Shown here: in pieces, positions 26,313 through 35,140 of the stretch
How positions within the stretch are numbered: the stretch's first letter is position 1
Layout of the letters: every line of letters begins with the position of its first letter
Assembly: GCF_013385825.1 (NCBI RefSeq)
Contig: NZ_JACAPG010000006.1
Location: 186,001 to 250,000 of the forward strand
Direction: 5' to 3'
DNA length: 64,000 nucleotides
DNA from: Pseudomonas reactans
Lineage (GTDB): Bacteria > Pseudomonadota > Gammaproteobacteria > Pseudomonadales > Pseudomonadaceae
The notes under the pieces: model-generated
Database searches by the model: none
The model's input: only the letters and a program-made list of their open reading frames with translations
Told to the model about the DNA's origin: nothing
Made by a program: the position numbers and the translations under genes

Positions 26313-26412
26313 TGTAGGAGCGAGCTTGCTCGCGAAGATCGTTAACGATGACACGGGGAATCTGATTCCCCGCGTTGCCCTTGAGTTCTTCGCGAGCAAG
26401 CTCGCTCCTACA
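26313..26412. repeat. REPIN: inverted pair of REP elements (GCGAGCTTGCTCGC family)
   Basis: TGTAGGAGCGAGCTTGCTCG with flank at 26313-26336 and its inverse at 26389-26412, separated by 52 bases. A second copy of this pair is at 40116-40215. It fills the space between the convergent zapE and GlxA-type genes. Confidence 0.85.
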
Positions 26413-26420
26413 GGGGTGTT

Positions 26421-27416
26421 TCAGGCGGCCTGCTGGAATTGCTGGCGATACTGGTTCGGCGACAACTCCGTGTGCTGCCGGAACAACCGCGCAAAGAAAC
26501 TCGCATCGTCATACCCCACCTCATAACTGATGGTCTTGATGCTCTTGCGGCTGCCCGAGAGCAATCCCTTGGCCGTCTCGATACGCAGGCGTTGCAGGTA
26601 ATGCAGCGGCTTGTCACCGGTAGCGGTCTGGAAGCGGCGCATGAAGTTGCGGATGCTCATGCCGTGTTCCCGGGCCACATCTTCGAAGCGGAACTTGTCG
26701 GCGAAGTGCTCCTCCAGCCAATGCTGGATCTGCAGGATGATCACATCCTGGTGCAGCTTCTGTCCGCCAAACCCGATGCGACCCGGTGAATAGCTGCGCT
26801 GCACCTCGTAGAGGATGTCGCGGGCCACGGCCTGGGCGATGTTGGCGCCGCAGAAGCGTTCGATCAGGTAGATATAGAGGTCGCACGCCGAAGTGGTGCC
26901 GCCGGCGCAATACAGGTTGTCAGCGTCGGTAAGGTGTTTGTCCTGGTTGAGCTGAACCTTGGGGAAGCGTTCGCTGAAGGCATTGAAGAAACGCCAGTAG
27001 GTGGTCGCTTCCTTGCCATCGAGCAAGCCGGCTTCGGCCAGCCAGAACACCCCGGTGGCTTCGCCGCACAACACGGCGCCGCGTGCATGTTGCTCACGCA
27101 ACCATGGCAGCACTTGTGGGTAGCGAGTGCACAAGGCGTCGAAGTCATCCCAGAAGGCCGGTAGCACGATGATGTCGGCGTCTTCCAGGCCGCCGTCCAC
27201 CGGCATGATCACATCGCTGAAGCTGCGTACCGATTGCCCGTCGGGGCTGACCAGGCGCGTTTCAAACGCGGGGGTCAGGCCCAGGCCTTGTTGCTTGCCG
27301 TAACGCAGGCTGGCGAGGTGGAAGAAATCCTTGGCTTGCATGAGGGTTGAAGCGAACACCCGATCAATGGCCAAAATGCTGACGCGCCGCAACGGCGTGG
27401 AGATTTGGTTAGACAT
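26421..27416 (-). CDS. GlxA-family transcriptional regulator (DJ-1/PfpI domain plus AraC HTH)
   Basis: A 331-residue regulator. The N-terminal DJ-1/PfpI-like domain (residues 10-200) has the elbow GAVLCGEATGVFWLAEAG with Cys near 117, and the C-terminal AraC-type domain (about 225-328) has two helix-turn-helix units (FRFEDVAREHGMSIRNFMRR and KTISYEVGYDDASFFARLF). Members control amine, choline or amino-acid catabolism in pseudomonads. It is divergent from an acyl-CoA dehydrogenase gene across 145 bases, a possible target. The effector is unknown. Confidence 0.88.
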   Translation of the reverse strand: MSNQISTPLRRVSILAIDRVFASTLMQAKDFFHLASLRYGKQQGLGLTPAFETRLVSPDGQSVRSFSDVIMPVDGGLEDADIIVLPAFWDDFDALCTRYPQVLPWLREQHARGAVLCGEATGVFWLAEAGLLDGKEATTYWRFFNAFSERFPKVQLNQDKHLTDADNLYCAGGTTSACDLYIYLIERFCGANIAQAVARDILYEVQRSYSPGRIGFGGQKLHQDVIILQIQHWLEEHFADKFRFEDVAREHGMSIRNFMRRFQTATGDKPLHYLQRLRIETAKGLLSGSRKSIKTISYEVGYDDASFFARLFRQHTELSPNQYRQQFQQAA

Positions 27417-27561
27417 AATTTCATTTATTCTTATAGGGGAAAGTGGTCACCAGACGGCTGGATCGTCTTATTTTTTGTCGCATGTGTCCAGTGTCCCGTG
27501 CTGCCTTCGCGGCATAGTCTCTGTGGGCTCGTCCTTGTCCGACAATCCACGCAGGTGACCC

Positions 27562-28698
27562 ATGATTCCCAGAACCTTGTTCAGCCCGGAACACGAACTC
27601 TTCCGCGAGAGCGTGCGCACCTTCCTCGAAAAAGACGCCGTGCCGTTCCATGGGCAATGGGAGAAACAGGGCTACATCGACCGTGGTTTGTGGACCAAGG
27701 CAGGGGAGGCGGGGATGCTGTGCTCCCACCTGCCAGAAGAATATGGCGGGCTGGGCGCGGACTTTTTGTACAGCGCGGTGGTGATCGAGGAGATCAGCCG
27801 GCTGGGGCTGACCGGCATCGGTTTTTCACTGCATTCGGATATTGTTGCGCCATATATCCTGCATTACGGCAGTGAGGCGTTGAAACACAAATACCTGCCC
27901 AAGCTGATCTCCGGTGAGATGGTCACGGCCATTGCCATGACCGAGCCGGGCGCTGGTTCCGATCTGCAGGGGGTGAAGACCACCGCAGTGCTGGACGGTG
28001 ATGAGTACGTGATCAACGGCTCCAAGACCTTCATCACCAACGGTTACCTGGCTGAGCTGGTGATCGTCGTCGCCAAGACCGATCCCAAGGCCGGCGCCAA
28101 GGGCACCAGCCTGTTCCTCGTGGAAGCCGACACGCCGGGCTTCGACAAGGGCAAGCGCTTGGAGAAGGTCGGCATGAAAGCCCAGGACACATCAGAGCTG
28201 TTCTTCCAGGATGTGCGGGTGCCCAAGGAAAACCTGTTGGGCCAAGCGGGGGCGGGCTTCGCGTATCTGATGCAGGAGTTGCCTCAGGAGCGGCTGACGG
28301 TTGCGATCGGGGCGCTGTCATCCGCCGAGGCGGCGCTGGAATGGACCCTGGAATACACCCGAGAGCGCAAGGCGTTTGGCAAGGCGATTGCGGACTTCCA
28401 AAACACCCGCTTCAAGCTGGCGGAGATGGCCACCGAGATTCAGATCGGCCGCGTATTCGTCGACAAATGCATGGCGCTTCATCTGGAAGGCAAGCTGGAT
28501 GTGCCCACGGCGGCGATGGCCAAGTACTGGGCCACGGACCTGCAATGCAAGGTGCTCGATGAGTGCGTGCAGTTGCACGGCGGCTACGGTTTTATGTGGG
28601 AATACCCGATTGCACGGGCGTGGGCGGATGCGCGGGTGCAGCGCATTTATGCGGGGACCAATGAGATCATGAAGGAGATTATTGCGCGGGCGCTTTGA
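27562..28698 (+). CDS. Acyl-CoA dehydrogenase
   Basis: A 378-residue flavoprotein of the ordinary short/medium-chain acyl-CoA dehydrogenase fold. It has the FAD-binding AMTEPGAGSDLQGVKT loop, the signature QLHGGYGFMWEYPIARAWAD, and a candidate catalytic Glu in YAGTNEIMKEIIAR near the C-terminus, the position used in short- and medium-chain enzymes. It catalyses the first, alpha-beta dehydrogenation step of acyl-CoA breakdown and passes electrons to ETF. There is no other beta-oxidation gene alongside, so chain length is unknown. A REPIN follows the stop at 20 bases. Confidence 0.9.
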   Translation: MIPRTLFSPEHELFRESVRTFLEKDAVPFHGQWEKQGYIDRGLWTKAGEAGMLCSHLPEEYGGLGADFLYSAVVIEEISRLGLTGIGFSLHSDIVAPYILHYGSEALKHKYLPKLISGEMVTAIAMTEPGAGSDLQGVKTTAVLDGDEYVINGSKTFITNGYLAELVIVVAKTDPKAGAKGTSLFLVEADTPGFDKGKRLEKVGMKAQDTSELFFQDVRVPKENLLGQAGAGFAYLMQELPQERLTVAIGALSSAEAALEWTLEYTRERKAFGKAIADFQNTRFKLAEMATEIQIGRVFVDKCMALHLEGKLDVPTAAMAKYWATDLQCKVLDECVQLHGGYGFMWEYPIARAWADARVQRIYAGTNEIMKEIIARAL

Positions 28699-28718
28699 TC
28701 CAGGGTACGGCTGATGAC

Positions 28719-28790
28719 GCCATCGCCGGCAAGCCGGCTCCTACATTGGCAACGCATTCCCCTGTAGGAGCCGGCTTGCCGGCGATAGCT
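28719..28790. repeat. REPIN: inverted pair of REP elements (GCCGGCTTGCCGGC family)
   Basis: Two inverted copies at 28719-28745 and 28763-28790, only 17 bases apart, so the transcript would form a long hairpin. It lies between the convergent acyl-CoA dehydrogenase and aldo/keto reductase genes. Confidence 0.85.
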
Positions 28791-28803
28791 ATCTAAAGAT
28801 CAA

Positions 28804-29844
28804 TCAAGGCGCTGGATTTGGGTGATCCTTCTGAATCGCCTCAATCCCTTCCAATACCTCTTTCGACAGTTTCAGATCCGCACTGGCAATGTTGCTATCC
28901 AGTTGCTCCAGCGACGTAGCGCCAATGATATTGCTGGTCACAAACGGCTGCTGCGTTACAAACGCCAATGCCATCTGCGCCGGGTCCAGGCCGTGCTCCC
29001 GTGCCAACGCCACATAACGGCTGCACGCCGCTTCCGACTGCGGGTTGAAGTAGCGGCTGAAGCGGCTGTATTCGGTCAGCCGCGCCTTGGCTGGGCGTGC
29101 GCCGTTTTCATACTTGCCGCTGAGCATGCCGAACGCCAGTGGCGAATACGCCAGCAAACCGCACTGTTCACGGATTGCAACTTCCGCCAGGCCGACTTCA
29201 AAGCTGCGGTTGAGCAGGTTGTAGGGGTTCTGGATCGACACCGCGCGGGTCCAGCCACGGGCTTCAGCCAGGGCCAGGAATTTCATGGTGCCCCACGGCG
29301 TTTCGTTGGACAGGCCGATGTGGCGGATTTTGCCGGCCTTCACTTGCTCGTCCAGCGCTTCGAGGGTTTCTTCCAGCGGGGTGAGGTCGTCTTCGTCCTT
29401 GTGCTTGTAGCTCAGTTGGCCGAAGAAGTTGGTGCTGCGTTCCGGCCAATGCAGTTGGTAGAGGTCGATCCAGTCGGTCTGCAGGCGTTTGAGGCTGGCA
29501 TCCAGGGCGTCGACGATGTGCTTGCGGTTGTGGCGCAGGTGGCCATCGCGGATGTAGTCGATGGTGTTGCCGGGGCCGGCGATCTTGCTGGCCAGGATCC
29601 AGTCGGCGCGGTCGCCACGGCTTTTGAAGTAATTGCCGATGTAGCGCTCGGTGGTGGCATAGGTGTCGGCCTTGGGCGGCACCGGGTACATTTCGGCCGT
29701 GTCGAGGAAGTTGATCCCCGCCGCCTTGGCCCGCTCGATCTGCGCGAAGGCCTCTGCCTCGCTGTTCTGCTCGCCCCAGGTCATGGTGCCCAAGGCTATC
29801 GCGCTCACGTTCAGATCCGTACGGCCCAGCTGTCGATAATCCAT
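28804..29844 (-). CDS. Tas-type NADP(H)-dependent aldo/keto reductase
   Basis: A 346-residue TIM-barrel oxidoreductase. It begins MDYRQLGRTDLNVSAIALGT with AGGGAGTACCCG before the ATG; an ORF start 8 codons upstream lacks support. The catalytic Asp-Tyr pair is in FLDTAEMYPVP, Lys in WILASKIAG and His in LYQLHWPER; the NADP-binding end is near VTSNIIGATSLEQLDSN. E. coli Tas can substitute in tyrosine/prephenate metabolism, but the true substrate is unclear. It is a single gene, on the strand opposite to the ribosomal operon. Confidence 0.88.
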   Translation of the reverse strand: MDYRQLGRTDLNVSAIALGTMTWGEQNSEAEAFAQIERAKAAGINFLDTAEMYPVPPKADTYATTERYIGNYFKSRGDRADWILASKIAGPGNTIDYIRDGHLRHNRKHIVDALDASLKRLQTDWIDLYQLHWPERSTNFFGQLSYKHKDEDDLTPLEETLEALDEQVKAGKIRHIGLSNETPWGTMKFLALAEARGWTRAVSIQNPYNLLNRSFEVGLAEVAIREQCGLLAYSPLAFGMLSGKYENGARPAKARLTEYSRFSRYFNPQSEAACSRYVALAREHGLDPAQMALAFVTQQPFVTSNIIGATSLEQLDSNIASADLKLSKEVLEGIEAIQKDHPNPAP

Positions 29845-30015
29845 CGGGTACTCCTTCAGGGAAAACAATCATAAAAGCAGGTTGAATTTTTTTTCGCAAT
29901 CTGCATAATTGCCCACCTCTTTCTGCAGTGGAAGTGATGCGCCGCCTGCCGAAGAATCTTGCCGTTGAACGGACGTGCCGACCCGAGCCCCCGATAGCGT
30001 CTGTATCCGGCTGCC

Positions 30016-30045
30016 TTTGACTTGTCAAAGTACGCACTATTCAGT
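30016..30045 (+). promoter_or_regulatory. Possible promoter of rplM-rpsI
   Basis: TTGACT at 30017-30022 and TATTCA at 30038-30043 have a short 15-base spacing. They lie about 50 bases upstream of rplM in the 248-base gap where the operon promoter must be. Weak support by eye only. Confidence 0.3.
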
Positions 30046-30092
30046 AAGATCCGCCGTCTAATTTACAGGGCGGCCCCTGAGGCTATTAAAGA

Positions 30093-30521
30093 ATGACAAC
30101 TTTTACTGCAAAACCGGAAACAGTTCAGCGCGACTGGTTTGTCGTCGACGCCGCTGGTCAGACCCTGGGTCGTCTGGCCACTGAAGTCGCCAGCCGTCTG
30201 CGTGGCAAGCACAAGCCTGAGTACACCCCTCACGTTGATACCGGTGACTACATTGTCATCATCAACGCTGAGCAGGTTCGTGTAACCGGCAACAAAGCAA
30301 GCGACAAAATGTACTACCGTCACTCCGGTTTCCCAGGCGGTATCAAGTCTTCCAACTTCGAAGGCCTGATTGCCAAGAAGCCTGAAGCCCCGATCGAAAT
30401 CGCGGTCAAAGGCATGCTGCCTAAGGGCCCACTGGGTCGCGATATGTTTCGCAAGCTGAAAGTCTATGCGGGCGCTGTACACCCTCATGCTGCTCAGCAG
30501 CCCCAAGAACTGAAGTTTTAA
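30093..30521 (+). CDS. rplM: 50S ribosomal protein L13 (uL13)
   Basis: 142 residues, the normal bacterial length. Typical segments are [20 protein letters not shown] and [21 protein letters not shown]13 binds 23S rRNA early in 50S assembly. It is followed by rpsI after 14 bases, as in nearly all proteobacteria. Confidence 0.98.
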
Positions 30522-30535
30522 CGGAATAGTTCATT

Positions 30536-30928
30536 ATGTCGGCGACTCAAAATTACGGCACTGGCCGTCGCAAAACCGCAACCGCTCGCGTTTTCCTGCG
30601 TCCGGGTACTGGTAACATCTCGATCAACAACCGCTCCCTGGACAACTTCTTCGGTCGCGAAACTGCCCGCATGGTAGTTCGTCAGCCGCTGGAACTGACC
30701 GAGACCGTTGAAAAGTTCGACATCTACGTCACCGTTATCGGTGGCGGTGTAAGTGGTCAAGCTGGCGCAATCCGCCACGGTATCACTCGCGCTCTGATGC
30801 AGTACGACGAAACCCTGCGTGGCGCTCTGCGCAAAGCTGGCTTCGTGACTCGCGATGCTCGTGAAGTTGAACGTAAGAAAGTCGGTCTGCGTAAAGCGCG
30901 TAAGCGTCCGCAGTACTCGAAGCGTTAA
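30536..30928 (+). CDS. rpsI: 30S ribosomal protein S9 (uS9)
   Basis: 130 residues, normal length. It has [18 protein letters not shown] at the start, [18 protein letters not shown] in the middle, and the basic tail ending RKRPQYSKR that reaches the P-site tRNA. It is second gene of the rplM-rpsI operon, ended by a strong terminator. Confidence 0.98.
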
Positions 30929-30944
30929 TTCGCTTTACGTTCCA

Positions 30945-30983
30945 CAAAAACGCCCAGCCTCCTCACGGAGCTGGGCGTTTTTT
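30945..30983 (+). terminator. Intrinsic terminator of rplM-rpsI
   Basis: CGCCCAG / CTGGGCG stem extended by a CTCC / GGAG inner helix, flanked by A5 and T6. It starts 17 bases after rpsI. Confidence 0.92.
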
Positions 30984-31042
30984 ATTGCCTTCGATTTATA
31001 CATAAAAATCGCCGTGACAACTTGCCACATCCGTAGACCCCC

Positions 31043-31048
31043 TATACT
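31043..31048 (+). promoter_or_regulatory. Possible -10 element of petABC
   Basis: TATACT, with TTGCCA at 31022-31027 as a possible but short-spaced (15 bases) -35. It is the best sigma-70-like match in the 266-base gap before petA. Confidence 0.35.
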
Positions 31049-31194
31049 ACAAGGCCTGGAGGCTGAGCTCCGGGCAATTCCCTTGTCAGACGTGGGGCTT
31101 TTCATTACCATTCGGCAAAATTTTTATAAGTAAAGATTCAACACTTAGTAGACGCCTGATTTAACAGGCCAAAAAGCTGATGGGAGAGGACTGA

Positions 31195-31788
31195 ATGAGC
31201 AATGACGGCGTGAATGCAGGCCGGCGTCGCTTCTTGGTAGCAGCCACATCCGTGGTGGGTGCTGCAGGAGCGGTGGGGGCTGCGGTCCCGTTCGTGGGGT
31301 CATGGTTTCCCAGTGCCAAGGCGAAAGCCGCAGGTGCACCGGTGAAGGTGAATATCAGCAAGATCGAGCCAGGGCAGCAGATGATTGCTGAATGGCGCGG
31401 CCAGCCGGTCTTCATTGTTCGTCGTACTGAGGAAATCCTGGGGAATCTCAAAAAGATTGAAGGCCAGTTGTCTGACCCCAAATCCGAGAAGTCCGACCAA
31501 CCCGCCTACGCCAAGAACGAAGTGCGTTCGATCAAGCCAGAGATCCTGCTGCTGGTCGGTCTCTGTACCCACTTGGGTTGCTCGCCTACCTTCCGCCCGG
31601 AAGTGGCCCCTGTCGATCTGGGCAAGGATTGGGTCGGCGGTTATTTTTGCCCGTGCCACGGCTCGCACTACGACCTTGCTGGCCGCGTCTACAAGTCCCA
31701 GCCTGCTCCTTTGAACCTGCCGGTTCCTCCGCACACCTACGAAACTGACGACCTCATTGTCATTGGCCTCGATAAGGAGAACGCGTGA
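31195..31788 (+). CDS. petA: Rieske iron-sulfur subunit of cytochrome bc1
   Basis: A 197-residue Rieske protein. The N-terminus has a Tat-like twin-Arg motif (GRRRFLVAA) followed by the single membrane anchor. The [2Fe-2S] ligands are in CTHLGC and CPCHGSHYDLAGRV, both boxes intact. It passes an electron from ubiquinol to cytochrome c1 in the inner membrane. It is preceded by GGGAGAGG, and its stop overlaps the petB ATG by one base (TGATG). Confidence 0.97.
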   Translation: MSNDGVNAGRRRFLVAATSVVGAAGAVGAAVPFVGSWFPSAKAKAAGAPVKVNISKIEPGQQMIAEWRGQPVFIVRRTEEILGNLKKIEGQLSDPKSEKSDQPAYAKNEVRSIKPEILLLVGLCTHLGCSPTFRPEVAPVDLGKDWVGGYFCPCHGSHYDLAGRVYKSQPAPLNLPVPPHTYETDDLIVIGLDKENA

Positions 31789-32999
31789 TGAGCAAGTTCA
31801 TGGATTGGGTGGATGCGCGCTTCCCCGCCACTAAAATGTGGGAAGACCATCTCAGCAAATATTACGCGCCGAAAAACTTCAACTTCTTCTACTTCTTCGG
31901 CTCCCTGGCATTGCTGGTGCTGGTCAACCAGATCGTCACCGGCGTGTGGTTGACGATGAGCTACACCCCGTCGGCGGAAGAGGCGTTTGCGTCCGTCGAG
32001 TACATCATGCGTGACGTCGAGTACGGCTCGATCCTGCGCCTGCTTCACTCCACCGGCGCGTCAGCGTTCTTTATCGTCGTCTATATGCACATGTTCCGTG
32101 GCCTGCTCTACGGCTCGTACCAGAAGCCTCGCGAGCTGGTGTGGGTGTTCGGCATGCTGATCTACCTGGCGCTGATGGCCGAAGCCTTCATGGGTTACCT
32201 GCTGCCGTGGGGCCAGATGTCGTACTGGGGCGCCCAGGTGATCATCTCGCTGTTCGGTGCCATTCCGGTGATCGGCAACGACCTGACCCAGTGGATCCGT
32301 GGTGACTACCTGATCTCGGGCATCACCCTGAACCGCTTCTTCGCCCTGCACGTGGTGGCCTTGCCGATCGTGATCCTGGGCTTGGTGGTGCTGCACATCC
32401 TGGCGCTGCATGAAGTGGGTTCCAACAACCCGGATGGCGTGGACATCAAGAAGCACAAGGACGAAAACGGCATCCCGCTGGATGGCATTCCGTTCCACCC
32501 TTACTACACCGTGAAAGACATTGTCGGCGTGGTGGTGTTCTTGTTCGTGTTCTGCTCGATCGTGTTCTTTTTCCCGGAGATGGGCGGGTATTTCCTGGAG
32601 AAGCCTAACTTCGAACAGGCCAACGCCTTCAAGACACCTGAGCACATTGCCCCAGTCTGGTACTTCACGCCGTTCTACGCGATCTTGCGGGCGATCCCCG
32701 ACAAACTCATGGGCGTGATCGCCATGGGCGCGGCCATCGCGGTGCTGTTCGTGCTGCCTTGGCTTGACCGAAGCCCGGTCAAGTCCATGCGCTACAAGGG
32801 CTGGCTGAGCAAGATCTGGCTGTGGGTGTTCTGCATCTCCTTCGTGATCCTGGGCGTACTCGGTGTATTGGCGCCGACCCCAGAGCGCACGTTGCTGTCG
32901 CAGGTCTGCACCTTCCTGTACTTCGCCTACTTCATTCTGATGCCGTTCTACACCCGGCTCGAGAAGACCAAACCGGTTCCGGAAAGGGTGACTGGCTGA
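31788..32999 (+). CDS. petB: Cytochrome b subunit of bc1
   Basis: A 403-residue membrane protein with about eight helices that carries both b haems and the quinone sites. Visible family segments are LRLLHSTGASAFFIVVYMHM (haem His), GYLLPWGQMSYWG and NRFFALHVVALPI (second His pair). The Qo-site P-E-W-Y equivalent here reads PVWYF. ATG at 31788 is preferred over a GTG one codon upstream because it overlaps the petA stop and follows AAGGAGAACGC. Its stop overlaps the petC ATG. Confidence 0.97.
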   Translation: MSKFMDWVDARFPATKMWEDHLSKYYAPKNFNFFYFFGSLALLVLVNQIVTGVWLTMSYTPSAEEAFASVEYIMRDVEYGSILRLLHSTGASAFFIVVYMHMFRGLLYGSYQKPRELVWVFGMLIYLALMAEAFMGYLLPWGQMSYWGAQVIISLFGAIPVIGNDLTQWIRGDYLISGITLNRFFALHVVALPIVILGLVVLHILALHEVGSNNPDGVDIKKHKDENGIPLDGIPFHPYYTVKDIVGVVVFLFVFCSIVFFFPEMGGYFLEKPNFEQANAFKTPEHIAPVWYFTPFYAILRAIPDKLMGVIAMGAAIAVLFVLPWLDRSPVKSMRYKGWLSKIWLWVFCISFVILGVLGVLAPTPERTLLSQVCTFLYFAYFILMPFYTRLEKTKPVPERVTG

Positions 33000-33778
33000 T
33001 GAAAAAGTTATTCGTTGCATTGATGCTTGCGGCCTTGCCGCTACTGTCCTTCGCTGCCGAGCACGGCGGACCGGAACTGGAAAAAGTCGATATCGACGTG
33101 TCCGACAAGGCTGCCATGCAGGATGGCGCACGCACCTTCGCCAACTACTGCATGGGCTGTCACAGCGCCAAGTTCCAGCGTTACGAACGGGTTGCCGATG
33201 ACCTCGGCATCCCCCATGAAATGATGCTGGAGAAGCTGGTGTTCACCGGCGCCAAGATCGGCGACCACATGACCATAGGCATGAAGCCTGCGGACGCCAA
33301 GACCTGGTTCGGCGCAGCACCGCCAGACTTGACCCTGGTGGCTCGTGTACGCGGCACCGACTGGCTCTACGGCTACCTGAAATCCTTCTACGAAGACCCG
33401 GCGCGTCCGTATGGCGTGAACAACCGTGTGTTCCCGAACGTCGGCATGCCTAACGTTCTGGTCGGCCTGCAAGGCAAGCAAGTGGTAGGATGCAAGCAGA
33501 TCCAGGTCGTTGAAGACGGCAAGAAGCAATACGATCCGTTGACCGGCACGCCTTTGACTCATGAAGCGTGCGATCAACTGAAGATAGAAACCCCAGGTTC
33601 GTTGACAGACGAGCAGTTCGACGAGAAGGTCAAGAACCTCGTGACCTTCCTGGCCTACTCGGCCAACCCGGTCAAACTGGAGCATCAGCGCATTGGTACC
33701 TATGTGCTGCTGTACCTGGCCTTCTTCTTCGTATTCGCCTATCTGCTCAAACGCGAATACTGGAAGGATGTGCATTGA
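32999..33778 (+). CDS. petC: Cytochrome c1 subunit of bc1
   Basis: A 259-residue c-type cytochrome. The signal peptide is MKKLFVALMLAALPLLSFA, the haem attachment motif is CMGCH near residue 51, and a C-terminal anchor helix (LLYLAFFFVFAYLL) ends in a basic tail. It accepts electrons from the Rieske centre and passes them to soluble or oxidase-bound cytochromes. It completes the petABC operon; a long structured hairpin follows 29 bases downstream. Confidence 0.97.
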   Translation: MKKLFVALMLAALPLLSFAAEHGGPELEKVDIDVSDKAAMQDGARTFANYCMGCHSAKFQRYERVADDLGIPHEMMLEKLVFTGAKIGDHMTIGMKPADAKTWFGAAPPDLTLVARVRGTDWLYGYLKSFYEDPARPYGVNNRVFPNVGMPNVLVGLQGKQVVGCKQIQVVEDGKKQYDPLTGTPLTHEACDQLKIETPGSLTDEQFDEKVKNLVTFLAYSANPVKLEHQRIGTYVLLYLAFFFVFAYLLKREYWKDVH

Positions 33779-33807
33779 TCCAACCGTAAGCAATTGCTGT
33801 TAATCTT

Positions 33808-33890
33808 GCGCGCCCAGCGGCATCTCTGAATACGTAGCGACCTGGTTTAACCGGTTGCTACAGGGATGCTCTCTGGGCGCGCTCGTTTTT
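33808..33890 (+). terminator. Long structured hairpin with T-run between petC and sspA
   Basis: The outer stem GCGCGCCCAG (33808-33817) pairs with CTGGGCGCGC (33873-33882); inside are GCATC/GATGC, CTG/CAG, TAGC/GCTA and a GGTTTAACC tip, giving a 75-base interrupted helix. CGTTTTT follows. It fits a rho-independent terminator of petABC, but its length is unusual, and it also forms the leader region of sspA. Confidence 0.6.
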
Positions 33891-33927
33891 GAGCTTTCGA
33901 TAATTTCAACAAGCGAGGAGGACCGCC

Positions 33928-34545
33928 ATGGGCGTGACCAATCGGTTGGCCTGTTACTCCGACCCCGCCGACCACTATTCCCACCGAGTGCGCATCGTGC
34001 TCGCAGAGAAGGGTGTCAGCGCCGAGATCATCAGTGTGGAGGCGGGCCGTCAGCCGCCAAAACTGATCGAAGTGAACCCTTACGGCAGCTTGCCCACCCT
34101 GGTCGATCGTGACCTGGCGCTGTGGGAGTCGACCGTGGTGATGGAATACCTGGATGAGCGTTACCCGCATCCGCCTTTGCTGCCGGTGTACCCGGTGGCG
34201 CGTGCCAACAGCCGTTTGCTGATCCATCGGATCCAGCGTGACTGGTGCGGGCTGGTGGATGTGATTCTGGATTCGCGTACAAAAGAAGCGGTTCGGGTGC
34301 AGGCGCGTAAGGAATTGCGCGAGAGCCTGACCGGCGTTTCGCCATTGTTCGCCGATAAGCCTTTTTTCCTCAGTGAGGAACAAAGCTTGGTGGATTGCTG
34401 CCTATTACCGATACTCTGGCGCTTGCCGATTCTCGGTATTGAACTGCCGCGGCCTGCCAAGCCGCTGCTTGATTACATGGAGCGCCAGTTTGCGCGTGAG
34501 GCTTTCCAGGCAAGTCTGTCTGGTGTCGAACGCGATATGCGCTAA
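33928..34545 (+). CDS. sspA: Stringent starvation protein A
   Basis: 205 residues with a GST-like fold: thioredoxin domain ([34 protein letters not shown]) and an alpha-helical C-terminal domain ([20 protein letters not shown]). Like E. coli SspA it lacks the catalytic Cys of true glutathione transferases. It binds RNA polymerase and modulates stationary-phase and virulence gene transcription. CGAGGAGGACCGCC precedes the ATG. sspB follows after 17 bases. Confidence 0.95.
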   Translation: MGVTNRLACYSDPADHYSHRVRIVLAEKGVSAEIISVEAGRQPPKLIEVNPYGSLPTLVDRDLALWESTVVMEYLDERYPHPPLLPVYPVARANSRLLIHRIQRDWCGLVDVILDSRTKEAVRVQARKELRESLTGVSPLFADKPFFLSEEQSLVDCCLLPILWRLPILGIELPRPAKPLLDYMERQFAREAFQASLSGVERDMR

Positions 34546-34562
34546 GGCTTAAGGAGCCGCTG

Positions 34563-34982
34563 ATGAACTCCAGTCGACCCTACCTGGTCCGCGCGCTCTA
34601 TGAGTGGATTGTGGACAACGATTGCACCCCGCACATGCTGGTCAATTCCGAATTTCCTGCGGTTCAGGTACCGGAGGGTTTTGCCAGTGATGGGCAGATT
34701 GTGTTGAACGTATCGCCGAGTGCCGTGCGCCACCTGCACATGGACAACGAAGCCGTGAGCTTCGAAGGGCGTTTTGGCGGCGTGCCGCATACGCTGTTCG
34801 TGCCGATTGGCGCCATCCTCGGCATCTATGCCCGGGAGAACGGCCAAGGCATGGTGTTCGATCTGGAGTCGCCTTTCGAGGGTGACGAATCGATCGAAAA
34901 CGAAGACGGCGATGATCAGCCGCCACCGGATTCCGAGCCACCGCGCCCTAGCGGCCGGCCGAGCCTGAAGGTGGTGAAATAA
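34563..34982 (+). CDS. sspB: SspB, ClpXP protease adaptor
   Basis: 139 residues. The folded domain (residues 1-105: RPYLVRALYEWIVDNDCTPH, LNVSPSAVRHLHMDNE, IGAILGIYARENGQGM) is followed by an acidic flexible linker (EGDDESIENEDGDDQ-like) and a short basic C-terminal tail (RPSLKVVK) that docks on ClpX. It delivers ssrA-tagged and other substrates to ClpXP. It is in one operon with sspA and ended by the terminator at 35013-35043. Confidence 0.95.
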   Translation: MNSSRPYLVRALYEWIVDNDCTPHMLVNSEFPAVQVPEGFASDGQIVLNVSPSAVRHLHMDNEAVSFEGRFGGVPHTLFVPIGAILGIYARENGQGMVFDLESPFEGDESIENEDGDDQPPPDSEPPRPSGRPSLKVVK

Positions 34983-35012
34983 CGCGCTTCCCTCTCGGGA
35001 TGAGCTGAGAAA

Positions 35013-35043
35013 ATGCCTCGACCTGTGTCGGGGTATTTTTTTG
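35013..35043 (+). terminator. Intrinsic terminator of sspAB
   Basis: ATGCCTCGAC / GTCGGGGTAT stem (two G-U pairs) with a CTGT loop and a run of seven T. Confidence 0.9.
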
Positions 35044-35080
35044 CGCGAAGGATAGGGATGAAAGTCGCGCCTGGACGGTG

Positions 35081-35090
35081 ATCGTACAAC
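35081..35090 (-). promoter_or_regulatory. Candidate operator of the FadR-type regulator
   Basis: ATCGTACAAC is the exact reverse complement of GTTGTACGAT at 37594-37603, upstream of kdgD. It lies 50 bases before the regulator gene, so autoregulation is plausible. Confidence 0.45.
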
Positions 35091-35140
35091 CACCATGGGC
35101 TATGATGCGTGCTCAAGCTCACCGAGAAAGATGATCCATC

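Noticed and set aside
22354..28790. Repeated GC-rich palindromes taken as a possible CRISPR array
   Set aside because: Copies occur as inverted pairs thousands of bases apart without regular spacers or cas genes; they are REP/REPIN elements.
30855..31133. Small plus-strand frame spanning the rpsI end and terminator
   Set aside because: It starts inside rpsI, runs through the terminator hairpin and lacks a ribosome site or conserved content.
33808..33882. tRNA-like or riboswitch interpretation of the petC-sspA hairpin
   Set aside because: There is no cloverleaf, T-loop or known riboswitch core; it is one extended helix followed by a T-run.
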